Shown here: positions 53,958 through 62,414 of the stretch, in pieces
Position numbering within the stretch: position 1 is the stretch's first letter
Layout of the letters: every line of letters starts with the position of its first letter
From: Bacillus sp. P14.5
Lineage (GTDB): Bacteria > Bacillota > Bacilli > Bacillales > Bacillaceae_B
Assembly: GCF_003316765.1 (NCBI RefSeq)
Contig: NZ_NIJF01000017.1
Location: 1 to 64,000, forward strand
Length of the DNA stretch: 64,000 bases
Reading direction: 5' to 3'
Made by a program: the position numbers and the translations under genes
Notes under the pieces: model-generated
What the model was told of the DNA's origin: nothing
Database searches by the model: none
What the model saw: the letters and a program-made list of their open reading frames with translations, nothing else

Positions 53958-56900
53958 ATGGGAGTCATACCCGTAATCCACAGCCAGCTGATGCCGCCGC
54001 CTGTGAAAGAAAGCTTCATTAGGCGTGCCAACCTACATAAGAAACTCGCCTCCATTCCTCAATATCCCCTGACCATTCTTCATGCAAGGGCAGGCTATGG
54101 AAAAAGTACCGCTCTTACACTTTTCGCTCATGACATCAAGATTAACTCCTGCTGGTATTCCATTTCCCCAAACGATGATGACATCATTCCGTTCCTAACC
54201 AAGTTCGTCCATGCTGTTAAAGCCAAGTATCCAGGTTTCGGGGCCGCAATCCTGGCTGAACTTCAAATGATTCACAACCATATCAGCGATGAACAATTGT
54301 GGTCGCTGATTTCGATGGTTGTGAATGAAACGCTTGGTTTACAATCCCCGGTCGTTATCATACTGGATGATTACCATCATGTTCAGAAATCTTTGACTAT
54401 CGAGAAGTGGATGAAGCATTTCCTGGAGTACATCCCTTCTAATCTGCATGTGGTGATCTCCAGCCGCACCAAGCCTGTTTGGGGCATATTGACATCGCTG
54501 AAGGTAAAGGGTGAGCTGCTTGAAATCACCCAGGCAGACCTTATGCTCAGCTCGGCTGAAATTGAACATCTTCTTGAAGACAGTTATGAAATTACCATAG
54601 ACAGCCGGGACCTGGAGCGGGTTCATCACCTGACGGAAGGCTGGGCCATTGCCGTGCACATGCTCGCCGGAAGTTTTCGGAATGGAGATTTTTCTGGAAG
54701 TTTCCTTGAAAATCGTTCGGAAACCTTGCAGGACCTCTTTGACTTTTTAGCGTTGGAAGTATTATCGAAACAGCCTTTTGGACATCAGGATTTTCTACTG
54801 AAAACAAGCATCCTTGATGAACTCACTCCAATGGTTTGCGATGCCGTGCTGGGCATTGCAGATTCGGATTCCATATTGGTGAAGCTGTCTCAGCAGAATG
54901 TATTCATTCAAGAGATCGATGCAAGGAAGTATCGTTACCATGCCCTTTTCAAGGAGTTTTTGCAAAATCAGCTGAAAAGGAAGAATGCCGAGGAGCATGC
55001 AAGGCTGAACCGGGACGCTGCCCGTTTTTTTGAAAAAGAAAATATCGAGAATGCGGTCTATCATTACCTGGAAGTGAGTGAATACGAGAGGGCTGCCCAC
55101 GTTATCAGCCAAAGCGGAAAGGACCTGCTGCAAAAAGGAAAGCTGCAAACCCTGTTAGATTATCTGAAACCGATTCCTGAAAATCTAAAAAATGAATATC
55201 CGGTTCTTTGGTTTTATCAAGGAGAAATCAGCAGGCTGCGCTCTTCCTACGAGTGGGCGGAATCCTGCTACAAAAAGGCAATCGAAATTGGAGAAGAGAT
55301 AAAGGATCATTATTTGATGAGTATTTCATTGGAAGGAATTGCCAGGATATACCTTGATACAATCCAGCCGGATAAAGCAGAACGGGTCCTGCAGAGGGCG
55401 ATAAGCTTACGGGAAAATTCAAATGAGAGCAAGGAAGAAATGGCGGAACTGTACCATCTTCTTTCAGAAAACCTCCTCAATTCCGGAAAAGCCGTGAAGG
55501 CGGAGAAGTGGTATGAAAGAGCCGAAGCCTTGAACCTGCCATTGGAAGAAGGAAATTTGAAGGCGCGGATTTACTTGCGGACCGGAAGGCTCAATAAGGC
55601 AAGAGATCTTCTTTTAAAAAGAAAGAACAGCACAAATGAGACCGGAATCGTTCACTTGTCACAGTCTCATAGAGAAACGGAAATCCTGTTGTCGATTATT
55701 GAGGCTTTCAGGGGACGGGCAGAAGAGAGCAAAAAATACGCCGAGCAAGGAATGAAGATTGGAATGGATATCCAGTCTCCATTTGTGGAAGCGTGCGGCT
55801 GGATGAGAATGGGGCATGCCGTCCAGCTGATCGAGCGCTATGAAGCAATTCTGGCGGAGAAATGCTATAACACGGCCCTTGATATTATGGATACCATTGA
55901 TGTGCCAAGAGGGAAGGCTGAACCATATATGGGGTTGTGCATTCTATTTGGCAATCAGGGGCTTTATGAAAAAGCGATAGAAGCAGGCCAGAAAGGTTTG
56001 TATGAAACGGAGAAAGTGAAAGATGTCTGGTTATCCACACTGATCCAGCTTTGTATGGGGATTGCCGGGATCTATTGTGAAAAATATGAAACTGCCTATG
56101 ATGTACTGGTTGAAGTAAGGAATCAGTTTGAAGGGTGCGGAGACCGCTACGGCATGATGCTCACTTCCTTTTGGAAAGCTTATGCTGCCTATGAAACAGG
56201 AAAAGAAGAGGTCTTCTCCCGTGAAATGAGGCAGTTCCTGAATGAGATGCTGGCAGGGGAATATCAGTATTTCTTGAAGAGGCGGACAACATTTGGACCG
56301 GCCGATATCCAGAACTTTGTCCCCATGCTGGTGAAAGCTCAAAAGAATAATATCCACAGTCCGTTCATTTCTGAACTTGGGATAGGCAGCATGGACAATC
56401 ATCCAGGATATACATTGAGGGTGGATACCTTGGGGAAATTCAGGATCCATTTGGGCAGCCGAATCATCGGGGAGAGTGACTGGCAGAGGGGAAAGGCGAA
56501 AGAGTTATTCGAGTTTTTTATAACAAATAAAAATAAGTTGATTGACCGCGAGGAAATCTTCCGGGAAATCTGGCCTGGGCAGGATGAGGATGCGGCCAAC
56601 CGCAGTTTCAAAGTTTCTTTGAATTCCCTCTTGAAGACTATTGAGCCGCATCGCAAGGCAAGAGAAGAATCCTATTTTATCAGAAGAAATGGATCTTTCT
56701 ATGGAATCAATCCTGATGCTGTTTTTCAATTAGATACGATTCTGTTTGAAGAGTGGGTGACAGAAGGATTGACAGAGAAAGACCCTTTTCAGGCAAAGGA
56801 GCTGCTGGAGAGGGGTTTGAAGCTGTATGAGGGAGATTATCTGCCGGACCACCGATTTGCCGATTGGTGCCTGACAGAGAGGGAGCGCCTGCAGGTCCTG

Positions 56901-57185
56901 TTCCTGCGGGCTGCTGAAATGCTCGCTCAGGTGTCGGTCCGGCTGTCGGACTTCGAAACGTGCATCCATTGGTGCGAAAGGATCCTGATGGAGGAAGATA
57001 CATGGGAAGAAGCATACCGGCTGCTGATGTACTGTTACTATCAAAAGAACAACAGACCGCAGGCGATCAAGTGGTACGGCAAATGTAAAAAAGTGCTGAC
57101 TGCCGAGCTGGGAGTCGAGCCGATGGAGCCGACGAAGGAAATGTACAGGATGATCACACAAGCCGCAGACCTTGATATCTGGTGA
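53958..57185 (+). CDS. MalT-like STAND ATPase / SARP-BTAD transcriptional activator
   Basis: A 1075-residue regulator. Residues ~15-330 form a MalT-type STAND NTPase with Walker A HARAGYGKST (42-51) and Walker B VVIILDDYHH. Residues ~360-800 are TPR repeats (EWAESCYKKAIEIGEE; AERVLQRAI). Residues ~817-910 are a SARP-type winged helix (LRVDTLGKFRIHLG; WQRGKAKELFEFFI; EEIFREIWPG) followed by a BTAD domain to the end. So DNA binding is C-terminal through OmpR-like fold rather than a LuxR HTH. Such proteins activate neighbouring catabolic operons when bound by an inducer. Its position right after the Liv/acyl-CoA operon makes that operon the likely target. Ribosome site AGAAAGGAGGAAAAG. Confidence 0.92.
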   Translation: MGVIPVIHSQLMPPPVKESFIRRANLHKKLASIPQYPLTILHARAGYGKSTALTLFAHDIKINSCWYSISPNDDDIIPFLTKFVHAVKAKYPGFGAAILAELQMIHNHISDEQLWSLISMVVNETLGLQSPVVIILDDYHHVQKSLTIEKWMKHFLEYIPSNLHVVISSRTKPVWGILTSLKVKGELLEITQADLMLSSAEIEHLLEDSYEITIDSRDLERVHHLTEGWAIAVHMLAGSFRNGDFSGSFLENRSETLQDLFDFLALEVLSKQPFGHQDFLLKTSILDELTPMVCDAVLGIADSDSILVKLSQQNVFIQEIDARKYRYHALFKEFLQNQLKRKNAEEHARLNRDAARFFEKENIENAVYHYLEVSEYERAAHVISQSGKDLLQKGKLQTLLDYLKPIPENLKNEYPVLWFYQGEISRLRSSYEWAESCYKKAIEIGEEIKDHYLMSISLEGIARIYLDTIQPDKAERVLQRAISLRENSNESKEEMAELYHLLSENLLNSGKAVKAEKWYERAEALNLPLEEGNLKARIYLRTGRLNKARDLLLKRKNSTNETGIVHLSQSHRETEILLSIIEAFRGRAEESKKYAEQGMKIGMDIQSPFVEACGWMRMGHAVQLIERYEAILAEKCYNTALDIMDTIDVPRGKAEPYMGLCILFGNQGLYEKAIEAGQKGLYETEKVKDVWLSTLIQLCMGIAGIYCEKYETAYDVLVEVRNQFEGCGDRYGMMLTSFWKAYAAYETGKEEVFSREMRQFLNEMLAGEYQYFLKRRTTFGPADIQNFVPMLVKAQKNNIHSPFISELGIGSMDNHPGYTLRVDTLGKFRIHLGSRIIGESDWQRGKAKELFEFFITNKNKLIDREEIFREIWPGQDEDAANRSFKVSLNSLLKTIEPHRKAREESYFIRRNGSFYGINPDAVFQLDTILFEEWVTEGLTEKDPFQAKELLERGLKLYEGDYLPDHRFADWCLTERERLQVLFLRAAEMLAQVSVRLSDFETCIHWCERILMEEDTWEEAYRLLMYCYYQKNNRPQAIKWYGKCKKVLTAELGVEPMEPTKEMYRMITQAADLDIW

Positions 57186-57221
57186 TGCTGAACCGGCTGC
57201 CGATCGAGCAGGCAGCCTTTA

Positions 57222-57317
57222 CCACACTGAAGCGCTAAGAGGGACAGTCCCTCTTAGCGCTTTAATGCGTTGCAGTAATGAAAGGGACTGTTTCTATTAG
57301 GGCTTTAAAGCGGTAAA
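57222..57317. repeat. Pair of GGGACAGTCCC palindromic repeats
   Basis: GCGCTAAGAGGGACAGTCCC + TCTTAGCGC is a perfect hairpin, followed by GAAAGGGACTGTTTCTATTA, about 40 bases after the regulator stop. No gene lies between here and 57500. Confidence 0.75.
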
Positions 57318-57500
57318 GCACCTCTGAATTTCCGTCAAAAAGTATATTGCTCTTTTCACAGACCTGGGTAACAATAGACGAGTAGATAAAGTGGTTTTAA
57401 ACTCTGCGTGTAAGGGGAGAGAAAAGAAAAAAATCTTCAAGGTTTTGAAGTATGGATTAATAGTTTGTGAAAATATGAATTTGATTTAAAGGAGATTCAC

Positions 57501-58106
57501 ATGGAGAACTGGCTGATTGAGATAATCAACAATTTTGGGTACGGTGGGATATTCCTTCTAATCGCTTTGGAAAATATATTTCCGCCGGTGCCTTCTGAAG
57601 TCATCTTAACCTTTGGCGGATTTGTAACGACAACATCTGATCTAACCATAACGGGTGTCGTCATTGCCTCAACGCTCGGCTCTGTCATCGGAGCGGTTGT
57701 TTTATACGGGCTGGGGCTGCAGCTTGATGTCGAACGGATGGAGAAAATTGTAGACAAGTGGGGGCATATCCTCCGGCTGACGAAAAAGGATATCCACAGG
57801 GCCGATGCCTGGTTTGATAAGTATGGATATTGGTCTGTTTTTCTCTGCCGTTTTGTGCCGCTGATTCGCAGCTTAATATCGATTCCTGCCGGGATGTCGA
57901 ATATGAAGTTTGTTCCTTTCTTGATTTTTACTACAGCCGGAACTTTCATCTGGAATATTGTTCTCGTCAATTTGGGTGCCAAGGTAGGGGCATCGTGGGA
58001 ACAGATTGTTCATTACATGGATATCTATTCGAACATTGCTTACGCTGTCATAGCTGTGCTGGGGATTGCATTTCTGGTTTTCTTCTTTAAGAGGAAATTC
58101 TCGTAG
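57501..58106 (+). CDS. DedA-family membrane protein (YngC-like)
   Basis: A 201-residue membrane protein of the DedA/SNARE-associated family; recent work on the family links it to flipping of undecaprenyl phosphate or phospholipids. Signatures: the early ENIFPPVPSEVILTFGGF re-entrant region, then the CRFVPLIRSLISIPAGMSNM loop with its conserved Arg and Pro-Ala-Gly. About five hydrophobic segments. Ribosome site TTAAAGGAGATTCAC. Close in length and motifs to Bacillus subtilis YngC. Single gene. Confidence 0.9.
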   Translation: MENWLIEIINNFGYGGIFLLIALENIFPPVPSEVILTFGGFVTTTSDLTITGVVIASTLGSVIGAVVLYGLGLQLDVERMEKIVDKWGHILRLTKKDIHRADAWFDKYGYWSVFLCRFVPLIRSLISIPAGMSNMKFVPFLIFTTAGTFIWNIVLVNLGAKVGASWEQIVHYMDIYSNIAYAVIAVLGIAFLVFFFKRKFS

Positions 58107-58151
58107 CATATAGAGTCTATTAAAGAACTATAAAAAATAAGGGTGCTCTTT

Positions 58152-58205
58152 TACGCTTTAAAGTACTAAAAGGTACAGTCCCTCTTAGTGCTTTAAAGTA
58201 TTAAA
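58152..58205. repeat. GGTACAGTCCC palindromic repeat (diverged)
   Basis: CTTTAAAGTACTAAAAGGTA + CAGTCCCTCTTAGTGCTTTA, a diverged member of the GGGACAGTCCC family. Confidence 0.65.
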
Positions 58206-58219
58206 GGGAAATTTGCTGC

Positions 58220-58261
58220 AAAAGGCGTGCTGCTCAAGATAAATGAGCTGCACGCCTTTTA
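58220..58261. terminator. Bidirectional terminator
   Basis: AAAAGGCGTGCTGCTC pairs with GAGCTGCACGCCTTTT; A run before and T run after, between convergent genes. Confidence 0.85.
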
Positions 58262-58275
58262 GAATGGGCTTCGTT

Positions 58276-58449
58276 TCATGTCCAGTCAAAAATGCTCCCA
58301 ATCCCCCTGATCAGGTACCATAGAATGCGGAAAGGCAGTACGATCAATTCGGGAATCCAGATAAGTACATCTCCAACCGCATCCCAGAATGTATAGGAAC
58401 CTTCTGACTTCTTCCTTATTCTGCGTTCCTTTCTTTTTCTTATAAACAC
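58276..58449 (-). CDS. Short membrane-associated protein (57 residues)
   Basis: Read on the minus strand from GTG 58449: a highly basic start (VFIRKRKERRIRKKSEGS), then YTFWDAVGDVLIWIPELIVL and PFRILWYLIRGIGSIFDWT. GGAGGATGAAGA lies 6 bases before GTG and a strong terminator follows, so it is very probably real although short. One amphipathic or membrane helix pair is predicted. Unknown function; the pattern Asp-Ala-x-Gly-Asp ... Trp-x-Pro-Glu-Leu suggests a conserved small family. Confidence 0.75.
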   Translation of the reverse strand: MFIRKRKERRIRKKSEGSYTFWDAVGDVLIWIPELIVLPFRILWYLIRGIGSIFDWT

Positions 58450-58565
58450 TCTTCATCCTCCATTCAGCACTCTTTAACTATTATTTATATACTTTACTTC
58501 TTTATTAAATTCTCCCAAACAAGGGGATTTTCCTTCTAGTGACAGTCACAACCCGTTTTTTGTCG

Positions 58566-58662
58566 AAGGCTGTTTTCGCATATATTGTTGGTTTCGGTGA
58601 GTTATGGTATTAGCTTACGAAAAATATATTAAATAGCAACAAAGTTTACGAAAAGAGCCTTC
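58566..58662. repeat. Dispersed repeat family C, copy 3 (short)
   Basis: AAGGCTGTTTTCGCATATAT + TGTTGGTTTCGG ... TTAAATAGCAACAAAGTTTA + CGAAAAGAGCCTT; the outer 10-15 bases are inverted copies. About 100 bp shorter in the middle than the other copies. Confidence 0.7.
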
Positions 58663-58790
58663 TCGAATGACTTTTACCCAAATACAGGTAAACTAATTGA
58701 CAATTCCTTCAATTTACAATATTATCATCATTAAAGCCGACATAATTGGTTGGAATAGTAGAGTTTAGGTGAGTGAAGGAGAGAAGTATT

Positions 58791-59855
58791 ATGAAATTTG
58801 GGTTTTGGCTTCCGATTTTTGGTGGATGGCTGAGGAATGTTGATGATGAAAGCATGCCGGCCACTTATGAATATGCCGAGAAAGTTGCTAAGTCAGCGGA
58901 AGAGTGGGGTTACTCCACGACGCTGATTGCGGAGCTTTATTTGAATGATATAAAAGGACAGAAACATGATTCCTTAGAAGCGTGGACCACAACAGCTGCC
59001 TTGGCTGCCTCGACAGATAAACTGGAAATCATGACAGCGATCCGTCCAGGCTTCCATAATCCTGCGGTTGCAGCAAAAATGGCGGCGAACATCGACAATT
59101 TGAGCAGAGGACGCTTCACCTTGAACATCGTATCCGCATGGTGGGCAGAAGAAGCGCGGCAATACGGCGGTGTGTTCACGGAACATGATGAACGATATGA
59201 CCGTACAAGAGAATTCATTGATGTCTTAAAAGGACTTTGGACCGAAGATTCCTTCTCCTATAAAGGCGACTTTTATCAACTGGAGGAAACCAAGCTTTTT
59301 CCAAAGCCTGTCCAGAGACCGAATCCGATTCTCTATGCCGGGGGCGAAAGTGAGAAAGGAAAGTCCACCATTGTGGAAAAGTGCGATGCCTACGTAATGC
59401 ATGGCGGAACGGTTGAAGAAATTCAGGCGAAGGTAGCGGATATGAAATCCAGGAGAGAACAGACGGACAACCCGGAGCTGAGTTCGTTTGGAATGGCGGC
59501 TTATGTCATTTGCCGTGATACTGAAGAAGAAGCTAGGAATGAGCTCGAAAGAATTACGGAAGTAAAAGAATCCGACGCTTATTCAGGCTTCAAGGATTTC
59601 ACAAGCAAGTCCCAGCTTGAACAGCAGATTCAGCTTCAGGACTACTCCGTATCCAACAGGGGCCTCCGCCCGAATCTTGTCGGCACGCCGGAACAAATCG
59701 CCGACAGGATCCTGAAATATGAGGAAGCCGGACTGGATTTGCTGCTTCTTCAATTCTCACCGCAGCTTGAAGAGATGGAACGTTTTGCTAAACAGGTCAT
59801 GCCATTGGTGGAGGAAAAACGAAAATCAGCAGAGGGAGTGCTTACCGTTGAGTAA
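58791..59855 (+). CDS. LLM-class flavin-dependent monooxygenase (SsuD/SfnG-like)
   Basis: A 354-residue TIM-barrel flavoenzyme of the bacterial luciferase-like family, using reduced flavin from a separate reductase. It starts MKFGFWLPIFGGWLRNVDDE. Family marks: NIVSAWWAEEARQYGG, EHDERYDRTREFIDVLKGLW and YAGGESEKGKSTI (phosphate-binding), all as in alkanesulfonate/dimethylsulfone monooxygenases. ATG 58791 follows GAAGGAGAGAAG; six extra residues upstream are less likely. Its stop overlaps the start of an ATP-grasp gene. Sulfur-compound use is a family guess; the unusual partner may mean another substrate. Confidence 0.88.
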   Translation: MKFGFWLPIFGGWLRNVDDESMPATYEYAEKVAKSAEEWGYSTTLIAELYLNDIKGQKHDSLEAWTTTAALAASTDKLEIMTAIRPGFHNPAVAAKMAANIDNLSRGRFTLNIVSAWWAEEARQYGGVFTEHDERYDRTREFIDVLKGLWTEDSFSYKGDFYQLEETKLFPKPVQRPNPILYAGGESEKGKSTIVEKCDAYVMHGGTVEEIQAKVADMKSRREQTDNPELSSFGMAAYVICRDTEEEARNELERITEVKESDAYSGFKDFTSKSQLEQQIQLQDYSVSNRGLRPNLVGTPEQIADRILKYEEAGLDLLLLQFSPQLEEMERFAKQVMPLVEEKRKSAEGVLTVE

Positions 59856-60810
59856 AATATATGTGATTCATGAAAACACTGAGTGGACGGTTCATCTGAC
59901 AAAACGATTGGAAGAACTGGACCTTCCATACGAAGAGTGGCATTTGGGCGAAGGGACTCTCGATCTTTCGCAAGAGCCCCCTGAAGGCATTTTTTACAGC
60001 AGAATGAGTGCCTCTTCCCATACACGGGGAAACCGTTATGCCCCAGAATATACTGCGCAGGTACTGGCGTGGCTTGAAGCACATGGCAGGAAGGTATTCA
60101 ATGGCAGCCGTGCACTCCAACTCGAAGTCAGCAAGGTAAAACAGTATCTGGAATTGAGCAAGCAAGGATTGGCAGTGCCGAAGACGATTGCGGCAGTGGG
60201 GAAAGAGCAGATATTAAAAGCTGCTCAATCTTTTGAAGGAAAGCCCTTCATCACCAAACACAACCGTGCCGGAAAAGGACTGGGTGTGCAGTTGTTCCAT
60301 AATATCGCGTCTTTGAAAAATTATGTGGAAGGCCCGGGTTTTGAAGAGCCGGTTGATGGAATCACCTTGATCCAGGAGTACATTTCCGCGCCTGAAAGCT
60401 TCATTACGCGCTGTGAATTTATCGGAGGCAAGTTCCTCTATGCCGTCAGGGTCGATACGTCGGAAGGGTTCGAGCTCTGCCCGGCGGATGCGTGCTCTAT
60501 AGGAGACTTATTCTGTCCTGTGGGCGAAGAGGCGCCGCAAGAGAAACCGAAATTTCAAATTTTAGACGATTTCCATCATCCTGTACTTGAAAAATATGAA
60601 AAGGTTCTCGAGGCAAACGATATACAGATCGCCGGGATTGAATTCATCTTTGATAAAGACGGCAATGTCTACACCTATGACATCAATACCAACACCAACT
60701 ACAATTCCGATGCCGAAGCAAAAGCCGAGAAATTCGGGATGCTGGAGCTAGCCGTATTCCTGGCGCAGGAATTGCAGAAGCTTGAACAAAATGAAAAGGT
60801 CACGATTTAA
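59848..60810 (+). CDS. ATP-grasp ligase (RimK-like)
   Basis: A 320-residue ATP-grasp protein from TTG 59848 (GAGGGAG 8-9 bases before it), overlapping the monooxygenase stop by 8 bases. FNGSRALQLEVSKVKQYLEL (pre-grasp), KPFITKHNRAGKGLGVQLFH (ATP Lys and Gly-rich loop), LIQEYISAPESFITRCEFIG and the Mg-binding IEFIFDKDGNVYTYDINTNTN are seen. Such enzymes ligate a carboxylate to an amine or thiol (RimK adds glutamate). Substrate not determinable; coupling to the monooxygenase suggests successive steps on one small molecule. Confidence 0.87.
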   Translation: MSKIYVIHENTEWTVHLTKRLEELDLPYEEWHLGEGTLDLSQEPPEGIFYSRMSASSHTRGNRYAPEYTAQVLAWLEAHGRKVFNGSRALQLEVSKVKQYLELSKQGLAVPKTIAAVGKEQILKAAQSFEGKPFITKHNRAGKGLGVQLFHNIASLKNYVEGPGFEEPVDGITLIQEYISAPESFITRCEFIGGKFLYAVRVDTSEGFELCPADACSIGDLFCPVGEEAPQEKPKFQILDDFHHPVLEKYEKVLEANDIQIAGIEFIFDKDGNVYTYDINTNTNYNSDAEAKAEKFGMLELAVFLAQELQKLEQNEKVTI

Positions 60811-60851
60811 AAAAATGCCTTTCCCGCAAGAAGCTGGGAAAGGCATTTTTG
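60811..60851 (+). terminator. Terminator after the ATP-grasp gene
   Basis: AAAAATGCCTTTCCC pairs with GGGAAAGGCATTTTT across a 10-base loop. A GGGACAGTCCC repeat pair (60871-60963) follows. Confidence 0.88.
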
Positions 60852-60870
60852 TGCGCAGATTCACTGCAGT

Positions 60871-60963
60871 GCTTTAGAGTGTGGAAAGGGACAGTCCCTT
60901 TTCGCACTGAAAAGCGTCACCGCGCAAAGAGGGACAGTCTCTCTTAGTGCTTTAATCCATTAA
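60871..60963. repeat. Pair of GGGACAGTCCC palindromic repeats
   Basis: GGAAAGGGACAGTCCCTTTT and AGAGGGACAGTCTCTCTTAG around a GCGTCACCGCGC segment, between convergent genes. Confidence 0.75.
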
Positions 60964-60967
60964 ATCC

Positions 60968-61468
60968 TTAACCAGTCAGCGGTTTCAGGCTGAGAGAATG
61001 GAGTGCCTGGTTCACATAGTCGAGGTCATGGATCTCCTTCTCCAGGCAGAAACGGATTACCAGATCATAGGTATCGCTGAAAGAAAGGGAGTATCCAGCT
61101 GCTGACAGCAAATCCTCGGCTTCATCAGTCCCCAGTTCTAACGCCAAAGCCAGCGCAATCGCCGTATTCCTGCCGACACGGTAATCCGGCTTTGACCTGA
61201 TTTTTGAAAAGTGTTTTCGATCAATGCCGGCTTTTTTATAAACCTCCGGGTCAGTAAATCCCTTTTCATCTATCAATTCTAAAAGTTCCTGCCTGAAAGA
61301 AGGCTGCTCATTGGTGCTGATGAATTCTTCTAATTCACTATATGGAATGGGAGCACCAAGCTTATATTCCAGTTCATAGGCAGATTCACAGACATCAATC
61401 TGAGGCGGACCCTCTTGATAAAAATGAATGTATTCCTTCAGCTCTTTTAAAAAATGGGGATCAAGCAT
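60968..61468 (-). CDS. HTH-type regulator next to VWA protein
   Basis: A 166-residue acidic protein. The middle (about 85-125) reads DPEVYKKAGIDRKHFSKIRS, then GRNTAIALALALELGTDEAE and DLLSAAGYSLSF. That is a lambda-repressor-like HTH followed by the helical tail seen in small phage-type regulators. The C terminus ends in DLDYVNQALHSLSLKPL. The N-terminal ~70 residues are helical with no motif. Homologues I recall pair with VWA or stress genes. It is divergent from the VWA gene, with ~95 bases between, so it probably regulates it. AGGAGGGTGAGTTC precedes ATG. Confidence 0.75.
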   Translation of the reverse strand: MLDPHFLKELKEYIHFYQEGPPQIDVCESAYELEYKLGAPIPYSELEEFISTNEQPSFRQELLELIDEKGFTDPEVYKKAGIDRKHFSKIRSKPDYRVGRNTAIALALALELGTDEAEDLLSAAGYSLSFSDTYDLVIRFCLEKEIHDLDYVNQALHSLSLKPLTG

Positions 61469-61564
61469 GAACTCACCCTCCTAAAAAGTCGCTTTGCAGG
61501 CGACCAAAATATGGATTTGATTAGGTATGATTATATCATCAAGAAGCTGAAGGAGATGGATAAA

Positions 61565-62152
61565 ATGAACAAAAATTTAACTGAAGTGGTATTTTTGCTG
61601 GATCGAAGCGGATCAATGGCTGGGCTAGAAATTGATACAATAGGCGGCTTTAATGGATTCGTTAAAAGGCAGGCGGTCATGGAGGGAAAAGCAATTATCA
61701 CCACAGTTCTCTTTGACGATGAATATGAAGTGCTTTGGCAGGGGAAACCGGCGGAAACGGTGAAGCTCACGGAGAAGGAGTATTACGTCAGAGGGTGCAC
61801 GGCAATGCTTGACGCCATTGGGAAAACGATTGCCGAAGTCGGTCACCGCCTATTAAAAACACCGGCAGGCGAACGGCCCGGCAAAGTTATATTTGCGATC
61901 ACAACGGACGGCCAGGAAAATGCAAGCCGGGAATTCAGCTATGAAAAAATAAACGAAATGATCCGTCATCAGCGGGAGATATACAATTGGGAGTTCATCT
62001 TCATGGGGGCCAATATCGATGTTGCAAAGGAAGCAGAGAACATTGGGATCCTTGCGGAGAATGCCTATGATTTTGATGCATCAGAAGAGGGAGTGGAGAA
62101 GATGTATTCAAGGATGTGTGAGGAAGTTTCGGAAATGAGGATTAATAACTGA
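61565..62152 (+). CDS. VWA-domain protein
   Basis: A 195-residue cytoplasmic von Willebrand A protein. MIDAS residues: D-x-S-x-S in VVFLLDRSGSMAG (Asp13, Ser15, Ser17), Thr in RGCTAMLDAIG and Asp in AITTDGQENAS. A single compact domain without membrane anchor, which suggests a scaffold or chaperone-type role. ATG 61565 follows GAAGGAGATGG; the frame continues upstream to 61454 but overlaps the divergent gene's start region. Divergent from an HTH protein; the pair looks like a small module. Confidence 0.85.
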   Translation: MNKNLTEVVFLLDRSGSMAGLEIDTIGGFNGFVKRQAVMEGKAIITTVLFDDEYEVLWQGKPAETVKLTEKEYYVRGCTAMLDAIGKTIAEVGHRLLKTPAGERPGKVIFAITTDGQENASREFSYEKINEMIRHQREIYNWEFIFMGANIDVAKEAENIGILAENAYDFDASEEGVEKMYSRMCEEVSEMRINN

Positions 62153-62379
62153 ATGGGTTCCTCACTAAATGTGCACGCTCCTAGTGACTGCCGTTTAGCA
62201 GAATCTTAGTTTTAACAGACTTCATTTTGACGGAAGATAATCTGCATTTTTAACATACTCTCTGAAAAAGTTAGACAGCGTTTAAACAGCATCACTTTTA
62301 AAAATAGGAGAGCTGATGCAGTAAAAAAATATTTCACACCCATTAATCAATCGGAATAGAAAATCCAATATTTGCTAAT

Positions 62380-62414
62380 AATGCCTTTCCCAAAGCCGGG
62401 AAAGGCGTTTTCTT
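62380..62414. terminator. Hairpin terminator
   Basis: AATGCCTTTCCC pairs with GGGAAAGGCGTT, followed by TTCTTT; about 230 bases after the VWA gene. The remaining stretch 62153-62697 shows no gene; TGATAAGCATTGGTTATCA (62648-62666) is a 6-7-6 dyad in the promoter region of the next gene. Confidence 0.65.
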
